Source: Sporosarcina sp. FSL K6-2383 (GTDB lineage Bacteria > Bacillota > Bacilli > Bacillales_A > Planococcaceae). Taken from it: a DNA stretch of 64,000 nt. Within the stretch, counting starts at the first letter, position 1, and the number at the start of each line of letters is the position of its first letter. Below, one piece after another: positions 17,873 through 27,314 of this stretch. A program made the translations under genes and the position numbers. The DNA lies in assembly GCF_038618305.1 (NCBI RefSeq), contig NZ_CP152017.1, positions 721,501 through 785,500 of the forward strand, in the 5' to 3' direction. The notes below the pieces were generated by a model. That model was not told the DNA's origin. It ran no database searches and worked only from the letters and a program-made list of their open reading frames with translations.

Positions 17873-17894
17873 AATATATCCAATTCTTAACGTA

Positions 17895-17923
17895 AGTATA
17901 CCAAAAGGGGGCGAATCCAGCAA
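17895..17923 (-). promoter_or_regulatory. promoter of the antisense antitoxin RNA
   Basis: On the minus strand TTGCTG (17923-17918) and TATACT (17900-17895) are exactly 17 bp apart, a strong sigma-A match. It lies just beyond the toxin terminator. Confidence 0.75.
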
Positions 17924-18043
17924 TAATAGTAGTTTAATGAAAAGCGTAATCTGATGGTAATATGCGTAGCATATGTCCACCTTCAGTACTCTCGCACGAA
18001 TTTGAAGTATGCTCAATCCTCAACTTCAAAAAGGTATGAAATC

Positions 18044-18316
18044 ATGAACAAAATGGCTAAGCTATCGGAAAAAAGGATTGATGGCATGTGGACTGAATTT
18101 CCGGTGATTCATACGAATATCTGGGATGCATTTTGGGCGATTCCCGCTATTCTTCTAGGGGTATTGCTGCTGAGAGTGGTGTTCAAGCTTCCTGAAAGTT
18201 GGTTTTCAACGGCTACGACTATTCTTGGACTCATACTATCCACTTTTATCAGCCATCCTGGCAATTTACCAGCGGGCATTTTCATGGGATTCTTCTATGG
18301 TGGTGCGGCAAAATGA
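18044..18316 (+). CDS. small membrane protein of unknown function
   Basis: A 90-residue protein with a hydrophilic N-terminus of about 28 residues and two or three hydrophobic segments. No family is recognised. The start at 18044 is chosen because AAAAAGG lies about 10 nt upstream and the longer reading begins inside the antitoxin promoter region. It is not obviously in an operon. Confidence 0.5.
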   Translation: MNKMAKLSEKRIDGMWTEFPVIHTNIWDAFWAIPAILLGVLLLRVVFKLPESWFSTATTILGLILSTFISHPGNLPAGIFMGFFYGGAAK

Positions 18317-18350
18317 AGGTCTGGTATAGATCTTACCGAGAGAAATAAAT

Positions 18351-19061
18351 TCATTTTAGCGGGCAAAATCCACATTGCATAAGCCCAGGAACATCCTTGG
18401 AGAAGCAGCATGTTGTCCGTACTTCAGTATTTATCAGCGCAGATGGTTCACGCCCTTTTAAATAGGTGGAAAATAGTGATCGGGGTGCGATGCCTTCCCA
18501 TAGTGTATCGTCTTTCAACATATCAAGATCAGCACAAGCTTCTTCGGCAGTACCCGGGTTTGACAGCAATACATGATATTGCCAAAGAAGGAAGCCGAAA
18601 ATATTTTCCCATAAGGTCAAGGGGGATACGGATGCGATAGTGCGAAGCTGCTTGATAACGGCGTTACATTGTTCGACTAAAATGCGCCTGATGACATCAC
18701 GACGCTCATTGTCCTCTACATATCTCCAATCTTCCGCAAAGGCAAATGAACTAATGGCTATCTTTCCATACTCTTCCTTAGCACCGAAGACGAGGCGATC
18801 TTTCTCTCCGTCCCATACCTCATCGTACGTTGCTAGATTAGTAAATTGCATGGCAATGAACATGCCAAGGCGGCGCATGAAGTAAGATGCGGCGATGGTT
18901 TGGTTTGGGCTACCACTAACCACTTGGATAATATTCAAAGCATCTATGATTTGGTCAGCATCCAGAAGTGTTTCGAATGTGAACAGTTTTCTCTCAGGCA
19001 ATTCCGTATAGATACTGTACATATTTAGTTGTTTGAGTTGGTCCGCAGTTAAGTTTGTCAT
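18351..19061 (-). CDS. FhuF-like [2Fe-2S] ferric-siderophore reductase family protein
   Basis: A 236-residue protein whose C-terminus has the cysteine pattern TCCFSKDVPGLMQCGFC (C-C-x10-C-x2-C), the iron-sulfur motif of the FhuF family. These proteins reduce ferric siderophores or related iron complexes in the cytosol. The N-terminal part has no other recognised motif. No siderophore uptake or synthesis gene is adjacent, so the partner is unknown. It converges on the upstream small membrane gene. Confidence 0.7.
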   Translation of the reverse strand: MTNLTADQLKQLNMYSIYTELPERKLFTFETLLDADQIIDALNIIQVVSGSPNQTIAASYFMRRLGMFIAMQFTNLATYDEVWDGEKDRLVFGAKEEYGKIAISSFAFAEDWRYVEDNERRDVIRRILVEQCNAVIKQLRTIASVSPLTLWENIFGFLLWQYHVLLSNPGTAEEACADLDMLKDDTLWEGIAPRSLFSTYLKGREPSALINTEVRTTCCFSKDVPGLMQCGFCPLK

Positions 19062-19410
19062 GGTTTTAGTATATGTTCATGTAATTGAAACGGCAAGTTG
19101 AGTGAGTGCTCAGTCCAGTAAGTACAGATAAACTTAGCTGGAGGGAATGCTGTTTTTGATTTTACTACCGGATAGCGAGTGAATACTACCGTATAGAGTA
19201 CGTTTACTACCGTTCGCTAGAAATTCATGTATAAATATAGGTGAAAAGAGTACTTGGTCTAGAAAAATAGTATCATATGACATCCATAAAGATTCCAAGC
19301 TCCATGGATTTTTTGTGCTCCAAAATTGCTGAAGATAGCCGTTTCTCCGCGGTTGCCCAACACACTTTTTTAGGCAGACACATACTATTTGAATGAAGAG
19401 GTGGTGAACG
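19062..19410. other. 348-bp intergenic region with a 21-bp tandem repeat
   Basis: TACTACCG recurs at 19163, 19184 and 19205, an exact 21-bp period. I see no riboswitch (no TPP, S-box or ykkC signature) before the ABC operon that follows, and no clear promoter. A minus-strand ORF across this region continues antisense into the permease gene and is not believed. Confidence 0.5.
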
Positions 19411-20232
19411 TTGAAAAGGGATGACAGAGCTGCGCGATATGATCCATATGAAATTGAACAACGTGAATGGAAACAAAGGCAAACAAAGGAACGGTTAAAA
19501 CAAATGTTGACAATCGCCTCGCCGGTATTCCTGCTTTTGTTGTGGGAGTTCATGTCGAGGACGGGAATACTTGATATTCGCTTTTTTCCACCGCCATCTG
19601 CTATTGTCAGCACGTTTTTCGGGATGATTGCAAGTGGTGAAATGGCCAATCATATTGGTGTGTCATTGTACCGAATTTTCGTTGGATTTTTACTCGGTGT
19701 GATACCGGGTGTTATCATCGGATTGCTGATGGGGCTTTATTCTCCGATTAGACATTTTGTTTCTCCAATCGTGATGGCACTTATGCCAATCCCTACACTT
19801 GCTTTGCTGCCGATTATTATCATCCTTTTCGGAATAGGGGACTTGTCGAAAGTAGTGACAATTGCGGGAAGTGTCTTTTTTCCTGTCGTTATCAATACGG
19901 CTGCCGGTGTTATTAATATCGATTCCATCTATTTGGATGTAGCGAAAAATTACGGGGCGGGAAGAGTGAACTTTTTCCTGAAAATAGCTTTGCCTGGTGC
20001 CATGCCGGTTATGCTGGAAGGAATTCAGATGGGGCAGGCGATTGCGCTTCTTACCATTGTAGCAGCAGAAATGATGGGGGCTACGTCTGGTATCGGTTAT
20101 CTAATCTGGACTTCGTATAAAGCGTTCTTACTCCAAGAAATGTATGTGGGTCTCATCCTCATCTCATTTTTTGGTTATCTGTTCTCGCTAGTGCTCCGAG
20201 GAATTCAGAAGAAGATGCTACCGTGGAGGTGA
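19411..20232 (+). CDS. ABC transporter permease, SsuC/TauC/ThiX type
   Basis: A 273-residue permease with six helices after a basic N-terminus. The family's EAA loop is at VAKNYGAGRVNFFLKIALPGAMP near residue 177. It should import a small organic anion, sulfonate, nitrate or thiamin precursor with the next two gene products. The start is a TTG at 19411 with GAGGTGGTG upstream; an in-frame stop lies just before it. First gene of a three-gene operon. Confidence 0.83.
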   Translation: MKRDDRAARYDPYEIEQREWKQRQTKERLKQMLTIASPVFLLLLWEFMSRTGILDIRFFPPPSAIVSTFFGMIASGEMANHIGVSLYRIFVGFLLGVIPGVIIGLLMGLYSPIRHFVSPIVMALMPIPTLALLPIIIILFGIGDLSKVVTIAGSVFFPVVINTAAGVINIDSIYLDVAKNYGAGRVNFFLKIALPGAMPVMLEGIQMGQAIALLTIVAAEMMGATSGIGYLIWTSYKAFLLQEMYVGLILISFFGYLFSLVLRGIQKKMLPWR

Positions 20233-20236
20233 ACAG

Positions 20237-21025
20237 ATGGGAAGGAAAACAAAAATTATCATCCTTAATTTAACAAAGGCGTTTTATAAAAAACAAGCGA
20301 GTGTCACAGCGCTCGATAACATTAATTTAACAATCGAAGACGGGGAGTTTGTCTGTCTTGTAGGTCCGAGTGGCTGTGGGAAAACGACACTTTTACGTAT
20401 TTTAGCGGGGCTTGAGCATCCAAGTATTGGAGAATTCACGATTGCGACAGATGGTGAGGACCGCCCACTTCAGTCGATGGTGTTTCAGGAAAGAGGAATC
20501 ATTCCATGGCTCACCGTGGAGGAAAACGTAGCATTTGGTCTCAAAATGCGCCATATGCCAAAGGACGTCATAAAGGAACGGACTGCGTATTATCTGAAGA
20601 AAACGGGGCTTGAAAAGTTTTCCTCGCTATATCCAAAAGAACTGTCCGGGGGCATGAAGCAACGGGTGAGCATTGCGCGGGCATTTGCAAATGATCCAGA
20701 AATTCTATTGATGGATGAACCGTTTGCTGCGCTTGATGAACAGAACAAATTCATTTTGCAGGAGGAATTGCTGTCGATCTGGTCAGAAACAGGGAAGACG
20801 GTTCTTTTTATTACCCACAGTATCGACGAAGCATTATTGCTGAGTGACCGTATTTTGTTAATGAGTTCACAGCCTGGAAGAATTATTCAGGAAATTAAAG
20901 TAGAACTACCACGTCCGCGAAAAATGGAGGATATTCGGGCGAATCCAGTTATGGCAGGGCAGTTTGTAGAAATATGGCAACACCTGCAAAAAGAAGTGCA
21001 ACGGTCTCGGCAGGAAGATGAATGA
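20237..21025 (+). CDS. ABC transporter ATP-binding protein, SsuB/TauB type
   Basis: A 262-residue ATPase with Walker A GPSGCGKTT near residue 43, a Q-loop in FQERGIIPW, ABC signature LSGGMKQR near 140 and Walker B ILLMDEPFAALD near 157. The FQERGIIPWLTVEENV stretch is characteristic of the nitrate/sulfonate/taurine importer ATPases. It lies 4 bp after the permease gene; the downstream start at 21040 follows within 15 bp. Confidence 0.85.
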   Translation: MGRKTKIIILNLTKAFYKKQASVTALDNINLTIEDGEFVCLVGPSGCGKTTLLRILAGLEHPSIGEFTIATDGEDRPLQSMVFQERGIIPWLTVEENVAFGLKMRHMPKDVIKERTAYYLKKTGLEKFSSLYPKELSGGMKQRVSIARAFANDPEILLMDEPFAALDEQNKFILQEELLSIWSETGKTVLFITHSIDEALLLSDRILLMSSQPGRIIQEIKVELPRPRKMEDIRANPVMAGQFVEIWQHLQKEVQRSRQEDE

Positions 21026-21039
21026 AAAGGAGAGATTCC

Positions 21040-22146
21040 ATGGGGAAGTGGATGAAAAGCGGATGGTTGCTGGCTTTATTCGCAGTGGCGTTAGTTGTCG
21101 GGGCTTGCTCTCCAAAAGAGACGACGAAGCCAGTGCCAGGAGGAAAAGCGCCGGTTACAGTGACCGAGGACTATCCATCTGGTGATTTGGCGCCACTCGA
21201 CGAACGAGCAAAAGTTGTTATTGCAGAGGATGGGGCAGCATCAGGTGCTGGTTTTTATATTGCCAAGGAAAAGGGATACTTTGAGGACTACAATATTGAG
21301 GTAGAGTTTGCTCAGTTCGCCAACAGTGATGATATGCTACCAGCTCTTGCAGCGGGTGAAGTGGATATTGCCGGTGGCGTTTCAACGGCATCGTTCTTTA
21401 ATGCAATTGCTCAAGGCATTGACGTTAAAATCATTGCTGATAAAGGTCATAACGTGCCTGGTAAATCCTATTTCACATTTGTCATTGGTAATCATATGGT
21501 CGATGTCATAAAAGAGTATAGTGATTTTAAAGGTAAGAAAATTGCGGTATCGTCACGTAATTCGATTGACGGCTATATTTACGAGGAAATGCTTAAGCAT
21601 GCAGGCTTGACTGAAGATGATGTTGAGTTCGTACTCATGGGGGATTTTGGAAGTATGCTAGGGGCAATTGATGGCGGAACAATCGATGCCGCACTTAATA
21701 TCGAGCCCCTCATCGCACAAGGTGTCGACCAAGGGTTCCATGTCCGATTCGGTGATGCAACTGATTATGCGCCTGAATCTCAAATTGCAATGGTACTCGG
21801 CTCCCCTCAATTCATGTCTGAAGAGCAGGATGTTTCATTGCGATTCATGTCTGCCTACTTGAAAGGTGTTCGTGATTATAATGATGCCTTTATTAAAGAC
21901 ATCGGTAAGGACGAAGTGGTCGAAATTATGACGAAACATACGGCATTAAAAGACCCCGCGCTATGGGATAAAGTAAACGTCACTGGACTTGATCCGGATG
22001 GCAAAATGTTCATAGACGATATTAAAAAGCAGTACGATACGTATAAAACAAACGGTGCTATTCGCGGAGATGTCGATTTAAGCAAAGCGATCGATACATC
22101 AATTACGGAGAAAGCGGTCGAAACGATTGGCGAATATGATCGTTAG
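21040..22146 (+). CDS. SsuA/ThiY-like ABC substrate-binding lipoprotein
   Basis: A 368-residue binding protein of the NMT1/SsuA/ThiY group. The signal peptide ends in a lipobox, VVGACS, near residue 23, so it should be lipid-anchored. The mature part has the typical start (YIAKEKGYFEDYNIEVEFAQF). The start at 21040 follows AAGGAG (21027-21032) with 7 nt spacing; the ATG at 21022 overlaps the previous gene and has none. The ligand (sulfonate, nitrate, pyrimidine or other) cannot be decided. Confidence 0.82.
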   Translation: MGKWMKSGWLLALFAVALVVGACSPKETTKPVPGGKAPVTVTEDYPSGDLAPLDERAKVVIAEDGAASGAGFYIAKEKGYFEDYNIEVEFAQFANSDDMLPALAAGEVDIAGGVSTASFFNAIAQGIDVKIIADKGHNVPGKSYFTFVIGNHMVDVIKEYSDFKGKKIAVSSRNSIDGYIYEEMLKHAGLTEDDVEFVLMGDFGSMLGAIDGGTIDAALNIEPLIAQGVDQGFHVRFGDATDYAPESQIAMVLGSPQFMSEEQDVSLRFMSAYLKGVRDYNDAFIKDIGKDEVVEIMTKHTALKDPALWDKVNVTGLDPDGKMFIDDIKKQYDTYKTNGAIRGDVDLSKAIDTSITEKAVETIGEYDR

Positions 22147-22190
22147 GAAACACCGAAAGCGTAAGCTCCTAGGTGCTGAACTCTAGATGA

Positions 22191-22230
22191 AAAATTGCCT
22201 GTACCTTTTATTAGGTAACAGGCAATTTCT
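22191..22230 (+). terminator. intrinsic terminator of the SsuABC-like operon
   Basis: AAATTGCCTGT..ACC pairs with GGT..ACAGGCAATTT and is followed by CT-rich sequence. Confidence 0.75.
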
Positions 22231-22304
22231 ATTTCGCAAGTTATGTAGTGCCATGCCAATAATGATGACCTCAATCCCATTTTACTTCATCGGCAAGTCC
22301 ATAA

Positions 22305-23531
22305 TTATGCACGTTCTTCAAACAATTTGACGGCTTCTAAAATGACTTGCGTCGCTTTCACCATATTATCGACAGAGATATACTCGAATTTACCGTGATA
22401 GTTTTCCCCGCCAGTGAAAATATTCGGCGTTGGCATCCCCATGTATGATAGTTGGGATCCATCTGTACCGCCACGTATAGGCACGATGTTCGGTTCAATG
22501 TCGAGATTTTTGAACGCATCAGCCATAATATCGACAATTTCCATAACAGGCTCAATTTTTTCGCCCATATTGAAATATTGATCGTCGATATCGAGAGTAA
22601 CACTGTGTGCCCCATATTCTTTTTTCAATCGGTTTACTGTATCTAGCATCAGTTGTTTGCGAGCTGCAAATGTTTCGCGGTCGAAGTAACGGATAATATA
22701 GCTAAGTGTTGTCTTCTCCGTATCACCATTGACGTTCATAAGATGGACAAATCCTTCGTAGCCATCTGTTTTCTCAGGAATTTCTTCTACCGGCATGGCA
22801 GCCTGGAATTGGTTGGCGATTAAGATAGAGTTCACCATTTTATTTTTGGCAGATCCCGGGTGAACACTGACACCATGAAATGTTACTGTAGCGCCAGCTG
22901 CATTGAAGCTCTCATACTGGAGCTCACCAAGTGGTCCACCGTCCATTGTGTAAGCATACTTCGCGCCGAATTTTTCGACGTCAAATTTATGTGGTCCGCG
23001 CCCAATTTCTTCGTCAGGAGTAAAGGCAATACGTAGTTTGCCATGCTTAATATCTGGATTGGCAATCAAATATTCCATCGCTGTTACAATTTCAGCAATC
23101 CCAGCTTTATTGTCGGCACCAAGAAGCGTTGTGCCATCTGTCGTAATGAGCGTGTGACCAATGTAGTTTTTTAATTCAGGGAAGTCATTCACCGTCATGA
23201 CTGTATTAACATTCAGCCGTATGTCAGTGCCATCATAATGGTCGATGCGCTGTGGTTTGACATTTTTCCCTGTATAATCGGTCGCTGTATCGACGTGTGC
23301 AAGAAATCCAATGACAGGAATGTCACGATCCGTATTGGCAGGAAGCGTCGCAAACAAATAGCCGTTGTCATCTAGCGTGATGTCTTCCAATCCAATGTCT
23401 GCGAGTTCTTTTTGCAACTCATGCAGCAGGTCCCATTGCCCGGCTGTTGATGGAGTTGATGAACTAGCAGCATCCGATTGTGTGTCGATTTTTGCATACC
23501 GTACAAGGCGCTCAACTAATATCTCTTTCAT
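22305..23531 (-). CDS. pepT: peptidase T (tripeptide aminopeptidase)
   Basis: A 408-residue M20-family metallopeptidase that removes the N-terminal residue from tripeptides in the cytosol. Zinc-site motifs are visible: FLAHVDTA near residue 75, GADNKAGI near 137, and the catalytic EE in [10 protein letters not shown] near 170. Length and sequence match PepT along the full length. Single gene; upstream on the same strand is the YhhN gene. Confidence 0.93.
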   Translation of the reverse strand: MKEILVERLVRYAKIDTQSDAASSSTPSTAGQWDLLHELQKELADIGLEDITLDDNGYLFATLPANTDRDIPVIGFLAHVDTATDYTGKNVKPQRIDHYDGTDIRLNVNTVMTVNDFPELKNYIGHTLITTDGTTLLGADNKAGIAEIVTAMEYLIANPDIKHGKLRIAFTPDEEIGRGPHKFDVEKFGAKYAYTMDGGPLGELQYESFNAAGATVTFHGVSVHPGSAKNKMVNSILIANQFQAAMPVEEIPEKTDGYEGFVHLMNVNGDTEKTTLSYIIRYFDRETFAARKQLMLDTVNRLKKEYGAHSVTLDIDDQYFNMGEKIEPVMEIVDIMADAFKNLDIEPNIVPIRGGTDGSQLSYMGMPTPNIFTGGENYHGKFEYISVDNMVKATQVILEAVKLFEERA

Positions 23532-23568
23532 ATCTGAAAATACCTCCTGTGATAAAAATCTGATACAA

Positions 23569-24231
23569 CTATCTTATCAGATTGTTCCGGTTTACGGAAT
23601 ACTTTACAACCCGACTACCGATACTCGCTGCAATGAAAACCTGCGCGGCATAATAGGAGACCATGACAAGTGCATCACGATATGGAATCGCGTAAACAAA
23701 TCGGTCAATTGCAAGAACAGAATCTGAAAAAATGAAAAGAAGTGCACCGACAATGGCAAGTGGCAAGCGTGTACGAATCGCCATCCATCCCATTGTTGTA
23801 ATGACACAAATATAGGCGATAATGGCAATGCCGAGCACGGTTTGGCCAGTCGTGAATTGTGAACCGGCCAGCCAAATGGCCATACCGATACCATACAGAA
23901 GAAGTGGAATGGCGGCCCAAATGGGCATATGCTTTCGGGCCATATGACGAAATGCAATAATGTAAAAAATATGTCCGATGAAAAACGTAATGAGTCCAAT
24001 CATGAACCAATAGAGGACGCCGTCTGCAATCATGCAAACAAAAAGTCCCAAAATGACAATACGTTTATATGTGCGAGAAAATAATGATCTGGTTGTTAGT
24101 GCAAACAAAATGATAAGTGCCATCGGAATCAGTTTCATGAAAATCTTGAAGCCGACTGGATCTGATGGGATGAGGAAGATATAGATAGCCCCCATAATCG
24201 TAATAGCAGCCAGTAATAGTTTTTGAATCAT
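23569..24231 (-). CDS. YhhN family membrane protein (lysoplasmalogenase-like)
   Basis: A 220-residue protein with about eight membrane helices, matching the YhhN/TMEM86 family whose studied members hydrolyse lysoplasmalogen. The substrate in bacteria is uncertain. The ATG at 24231 is preferred, with AAAGGGG 8 nt upstream; a GTG at 24249 would use no site. It precedes pepT by 37 bp and may be co-transcribed. Confidence 0.75.
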   Translation of the reverse strand: MIQKLLLAAITIMGAIYIFLIPSDPVGFKIFMKLIPMALIILFALTTRSLFSRTYKRIVILGLFVCMIADGVLYWFMIGLITFFIGHIFYIIAFRHMARKHMPIWAAIPLLLYGIGMAIWLAGSQFTTGQTVLGIAIIAYICVITTMGWMAIRTRLPLAIVGALLFIFSDSVLAIDRFVYAIPYRDALVMVSYYAAQVFIAASIGSRVVKYSVNRNNLIR

Positions 24232-24366
24232 TCGTGCAACCCCTTTCACTAGTATCTTTCGAGAAATAGGAAAGAAAATCCTGCTTGAATGATAGAGTTC
24301 TGTTGAAAGGTAGCTAAGTTTTCAAATTAGGTAGTCGAGTTTGCCCAAAGCTTCCGTGAAATAAAA

Positions 24367-24407
24367 AATTACCTACCACTAGAAAGACTTCCTAGTGGCA
24401 GGCAATT
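24367..24407 (-). terminator. intrinsic terminator of the DUF2187 gene
   Basis: CCACTAG/CTAGTGG with flanking AATT..AATT pairs; on the minus strand it is followed by TTTTTT. Confidence 0.8.
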
Positions 24408-24417
24408 AAAAAAATCG

Positions 24418-24639
24418 TCAGACGACTGAATAGTTCTTGTGTGCAACAACTGTCAGATTGGATGCGGCACCAATGAGTTCGGCATCCTTCGAAGAAATCT
24501 CCACAATGACAGAGTTTTCGAGAATTTTAAAAATAGTACCATTAACTTCATGGTCATTACGGACAAACGAAATCTTTTCATCGATTTTGCGCGCTGCGAC
24601 AAAATCCGATACATCTTTTTCCTTGCGTGGAAAAGCCAT
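24418..24639 (-). CDS. DUF2187 family protein (YkvS-like)
   Basis: A 73-residue soluble protein ending LTVVAHKNYSVV, the C-terminal signature of the DUF2187/YkvS family of Bacillales. The rest (a short beta-rich domain) is consistent. The function is not known. It is a single gene with its own terminator downstream and the terminator of plsY just upstream. Confidence 0.75.
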   Translation of the reverse strand: MAFPRKEKDVSDFVAARKIDEKISFVRNDHEVNGTIFKILENSVIVEISSKDAELIGAASNLTVVAHKNYSVV

Positions 24640-24682
24640 TCGAATTCCCCCTAGTGTTTATTTTCATCATGCCCTCAATCAA

Positions 24683-24714
24683 TTAAAAAAATGCTTAGGT
24701 CAAACCCTAAGCGT
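24683..24714 (-). terminator. leftward terminator upstream of the DUF2187 gene
   Basis: GCTTAGG/CCTAAGC (24692-24713) followed on the minus strand by a run of seven T residues. It probably ends the plsY transcript. Confidence 0.75.
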
Positions 24715-24878
24715 GGCATAAAAGACGAAACACAACTCAACGAAAATGATAGATCACAAGTTGTCTACTAACTAGTATACCATATTTTGACGAAATTTGC
24801 AGAAATGCTGTTTCCGTCAGATTCAGAGTGCCTTCCATTTTGTAGTCAACGCTAATAATTTAAATCTTTCATTGACAA

Positions 24879-25502
24879 TCATTTCTTTTTAAACACTGCT
24901 GAAACTCGCTTCTCACTACCTTCTTTCATCCGTTGGAAATTTTCGATATGCTTCCAAATCGCAAGTATGAATAATACAATTGCGATGACGATGGGCCAGT
25001 AACCTTCTGACCAAAATGCCAAGGTCAAGAATGTCACGTACAACATCAAAACGCCAAACACCAGAAAGTTAGTCGTAAGTGCTACGACTACTAACAACGC
25101 AAAACCAACGAGACCGAAACGCCAATCGAGTGCGAGTAGAACGCCGATAACTGTAGCAGTTCCTTTGCCGCCGTTGAACTGCATGTAAAACGGAAAGTTA
25201 TGTCCAGCGACTGTTGCGGCACCTACCAAAAAGAGTAGTAATGCGACATCATTTCCCGGCAATTCCGCATTCACAGAAAAAAAGTGTACAAGTAGTACAG
25301 CCAGCGCACCTTTTCCAATATCAATCGCTGCTACAAGAGCACCAAACTTTTTCCCTAACACAATCGTAGCATTCGAAGCACCTGCATTTTTGACCCCAGT
25401 TTCTTTTAAATTAACTCCTGAAATCTTCGTTGCAACAACCGAGCCGTGTAAGCATCCGATTAAATATCCACACAGTAGCACTCCTATAACCCACAACCAC
25501 AT
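24879..25502 (-). CDS. plsY: PlsY-family glycerol-3-phosphate acyltransferase (divergent paralogue)
   Basis: A 207-residue membrane protein of the PlsY family, which transfers acyl groups from acyl-phosphate to glycerol-3-phosphate. The layout of five helices and the second motif are present, but diverged: GVKNAGASN stands where PlsY normally has GSGNxGATN, and CLHGS replaces the usual SIPSG. The glycine-rich third motif FNGGKGTATVIGV is intact. It is probably a second, specialised PlsY rather than the essential copy, but that needs the rest of the genome. Confidence 0.72.
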   Translation of the reverse strand: MWLWVIGVLLCGYLIGCLHGSVVATKISGVNLKETGVKNAGASNATIVLGKKFGALVAAIDIGKGALAVLLVHFFSVNAELPGNDVALLLFLVGAATVAGHNFPFYMQFNGGKGTATVIGVLLALDWRFGLVGFALLVVVALTTNFLVFGVLMLYVTFLTLAFWSEGYWPIVIAIVLFILAIWKHIENFQRMKEGSEKRVSAVFKKK

Positions 25503-25620
25503 ACCAATTCCCCCAAACTAGTGAAATTACTCTATTGATTCCGTCTGCTCTCCAGCAGGAGGCATCCCAAAGCGCCAAGCGTTGTTGGTAAGATTCATTA
25601 TTTCAACTTGTATAATCGTT

Positions 25621-25626
25621 ATTATA
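25621..25626 (-). promoter_or_regulatory. possible -10 of the plsY promoter
   Basis: A TATAAT hexamer on the minus strand about 120 bp before plsY; the -35 region is weak. It sits in a short palindrome, TATAAT-AACG-ATTATA. Confidence 0.35.
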
Positions 25627-25673
25627 ACATCTTAGAGTAAATGTAAGTTTCTGAAAAAACTTTCAATAAACAC

Positions 25674-25703
25674 TTGACATTGTATTAAGAATTCGCCTAT
25701 ACT
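25674..25703 (+). promoter_or_regulatory. sigma-A promoter of the met operon
   Basis: TTGACA at 25674-25679 and TATACT at 25698-25703 are 18 bp apart, about 30 bp before the SAM riboswitch. Confidence 0.85.
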
Positions 25704-25735
25704 ACTTCACAAGATGGAAAACTAAATCAATCAAA

Positions 25736-25851
25736 CTCTTATCAAGAGCGGCGGAGGGACTAGGCCCTGCGATGCCCGGCAACCGGCAAGTGACTAACTT
25801 GCACAGGTGCTACTTCCTACAGATTCGTGTAAACGGTCTGAAAGATAAGAG
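25736..25851 (+). promoter_or_regulatory. SAM-I (S-box) riboswitch
   Basis: The S-box core is clear: CTCTTATC AAGAGCGGCGGAGGGA at the 5' side, GCCCGGCAACC in the middle, and the closing GATAAGAG at 25844-25851. Helix P1 (CTCTTATC/GATAAGAG) is 8 bp. It is followed by a terminator, so SAM should stop transcription of metY-metX-hom. Confidence 0.95.
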
Positions 25852-25869
25852 GAGGAATAAGCGAAAGCG

Positions 25870-25910
25870 TAACCCTCTTCTTAGCGTTAAGCGAAGGGGG
25901 TTATTTTTTA
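25870..25910 (+). terminator. S-box terminator
   Basis: AACCCTCTTC pairs with GAAGGGGGTT and is followed by TTTTTT. Ligand-bound S-box should favour this hairpin. Confidence 0.85.
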
Positions 25911-25987
25911 TTCCTAAAAGAATATCCCCGACGCCTCCGCACGTATTCAAAAAATATCCATCTAAAAAACTACTGGAGGTAATGACA

Positions 25988-27277
25988 ATGACAAAACTTC
26001 AACCCGAAACACTTCTTCTACATGGTGGCCAAGAGCCAGACCCGGTGACAGGATCACGCGCGGTGCCGATTCATAGAACAACCTCTTTCGTATTCCGTGA
26101 CACAGAACATGCACAAAATTTGTTCGCTTTGAAGGAAGCGGGTAATATTTATTCTCGTATTATGAATCCAACGGTCGACGTTTTTGAAAAGCGTGTAGCT
26201 CTATTGGAAGGTGGAACGGCGGCAGTTGCATTATCATCAGGAATGGCAGCTATTGCGTTTTCGATTTTAAATATAGCAGGTGCTGGCGATGAAATCGTAG
26301 CTGCGAGTAATTTGTACGGAGGTACTTATAATTTATTCGCAGTATCACTGCCACGCTATGGCATTAACGTAAAATTTGTGGATGCGACGGACCCTGAAAA
26401 CTTCCGTGCAGCCATTACAGATAAAACAAAAGCGATTTTTGCTGAAACAATTGGTAATCCAAGCCTTCATGTGCTTGATATTGAAGCAGTTGCGAATATC
26501 GCACATGACAATGGAATTCCACTACTTATTGATAATACATTCCCATCACCTTATGGTTCGAACCCTATTGATTTTGGGGCAGACGTTGTTATTCATTCTG
26601 CAACGAAATGGATTGGTGGACATGGAACGTCTATCGGGGGTGTCGCGATTGACTCTGGGAAATTTGATTGGACACAAGGAAGATTCCCTGGTTTCACAGA
26701 GCCAGATGAAACGTACCATGGTATTCGTTATGGTATTGATGCAGCGGGTGCAGCATTTGCGACGAAGTTACGCGTTCAAGCGCTTCGTGATTTCGGACCA
26801 TGCTTGAGTCCGGATAATGCATTTGCTTTCTTACAAGGACTTGAAACATTACATTTACGTGTGGAAAAACATAATGCCAATGCGCTTAAAGTGGCAGATT
26901 ATTTGAAGCAACATCCGTCAGTGGAGTGGGTAACGTATACGGGTCTTGAAAATCATCCTTCAGCTAACAATGCGAAAAAATATTTGAAAAATGGTTTTGG
27001 TTCAATTATCGTCTTCGGTATTAAAGGTGGACGCGAAGCGGGTCGTAACTTGATCGATAATGTTAACATTTGGTCGCATGTTGCGAACGTTGGAGATGCA
27101 AAATCACTTATTATTCATCCGGCTTCAACAACGCATCAGCAGCTATCCGCAGAGGGACTTGAAGAAGCTGGCGTCAAAGAAGAATTGATCCGCCTATCAG
27201 TTGGACTGGAAGCGGTAGAAGATATTATCGCGGATCTTGCACAGGCCATTGATAAGGCAGTTCCAGTCAAAGCATAA
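25988..27277 (+). CDS. metY: O-acetylhomoserine aminocarboxypropyltransferase (sulfhydrylase)
   Basis: A 429-residue PLP enzyme of the Cys/Met metabolism family. It makes homocysteine from O-acetylhomoserine and sulfide. The PLP lysine is in [11 protein letters not shown] near residue 206, and the N-terminus ([16 protein letters not shown]) is typical of MetY. The ATG at 25988 is preferred, 8 nt after GGAGG at 25975-25979; an ATG 6 nt earlier is too close. First gene of an S-box-controlled operon with metX and hom. Confidence 0.93.
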   Translation: MTKLQPETLLLHGGQEPDPVTGSRAVPIHRTTSFVFRDTEHAQNLFALKEAGNIYSRIMNPTVDVFEKRVALLEGGTAAVALSSGMAAIAFSILNIAGAGDEIVAASNLYGGTYNLFAVSLPRYGINVKFVDATDPENFRAAITDKTKAIFAETIGNPSLHVLDIEAVANIAHDNGIPLLIDNTFPSPYGSNPIDFGADVVIHSATKWIGGHGTSIGGVAIDSGKFDWTQGRFPGFTEPDETYHGIRYGIDAAGAAFATKLRVQALRDFGPCLSPDNAFAFLQGLETLHLRVEKHNANALKVADYLKQHPSVEWVTYTGLENHPSANNAKKYLKNGFGSIIVFGIKGGREAGRNLIDNVNIWSHVANVGDAKSLIIHPASTTHQQLSAEGLEEAGVKEELIRLSVGLEAVEDIIADLAQAIDKAVPVKA

Positions 27278-27314
27278 AATTATACCCGATAAAATAACAA
27301 GGAGCGTGACGGGC

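Larger units (their letters stand above)
17742..17888 (-). ncRNA. putative RatA-type antisense antitoxin RNA
   Basis: A leftward promoter at 17895-17923 and a leftward terminator at 17744-17788 define an RNA of about 147 nt without an ORF. It overlaps the last 12 codons of the toxin and its whole 3' untranslated region. An additional hairpin, ATCGC/GCGAT, lies near 17800-17816. Inferred from promoter and terminator geometry. Confidence 0.65.

Noticed and set aside
19213..19410. TPP or ykkC-type riboswitch before the SsuABC/ThiXYZ-like operon
   Set aside because: The conserved cores (CTGAGA and ACCTGATCTGG for TPP; the guanidine-I core) are absent.
19134..19649. Minus-strand ORF of 171 codons
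   Set aside because: More than half of it is antisense to the start of the ABC permease gene, and the rest crosses the 21-bp tandem repeat. No ribosome site or family resemblance.
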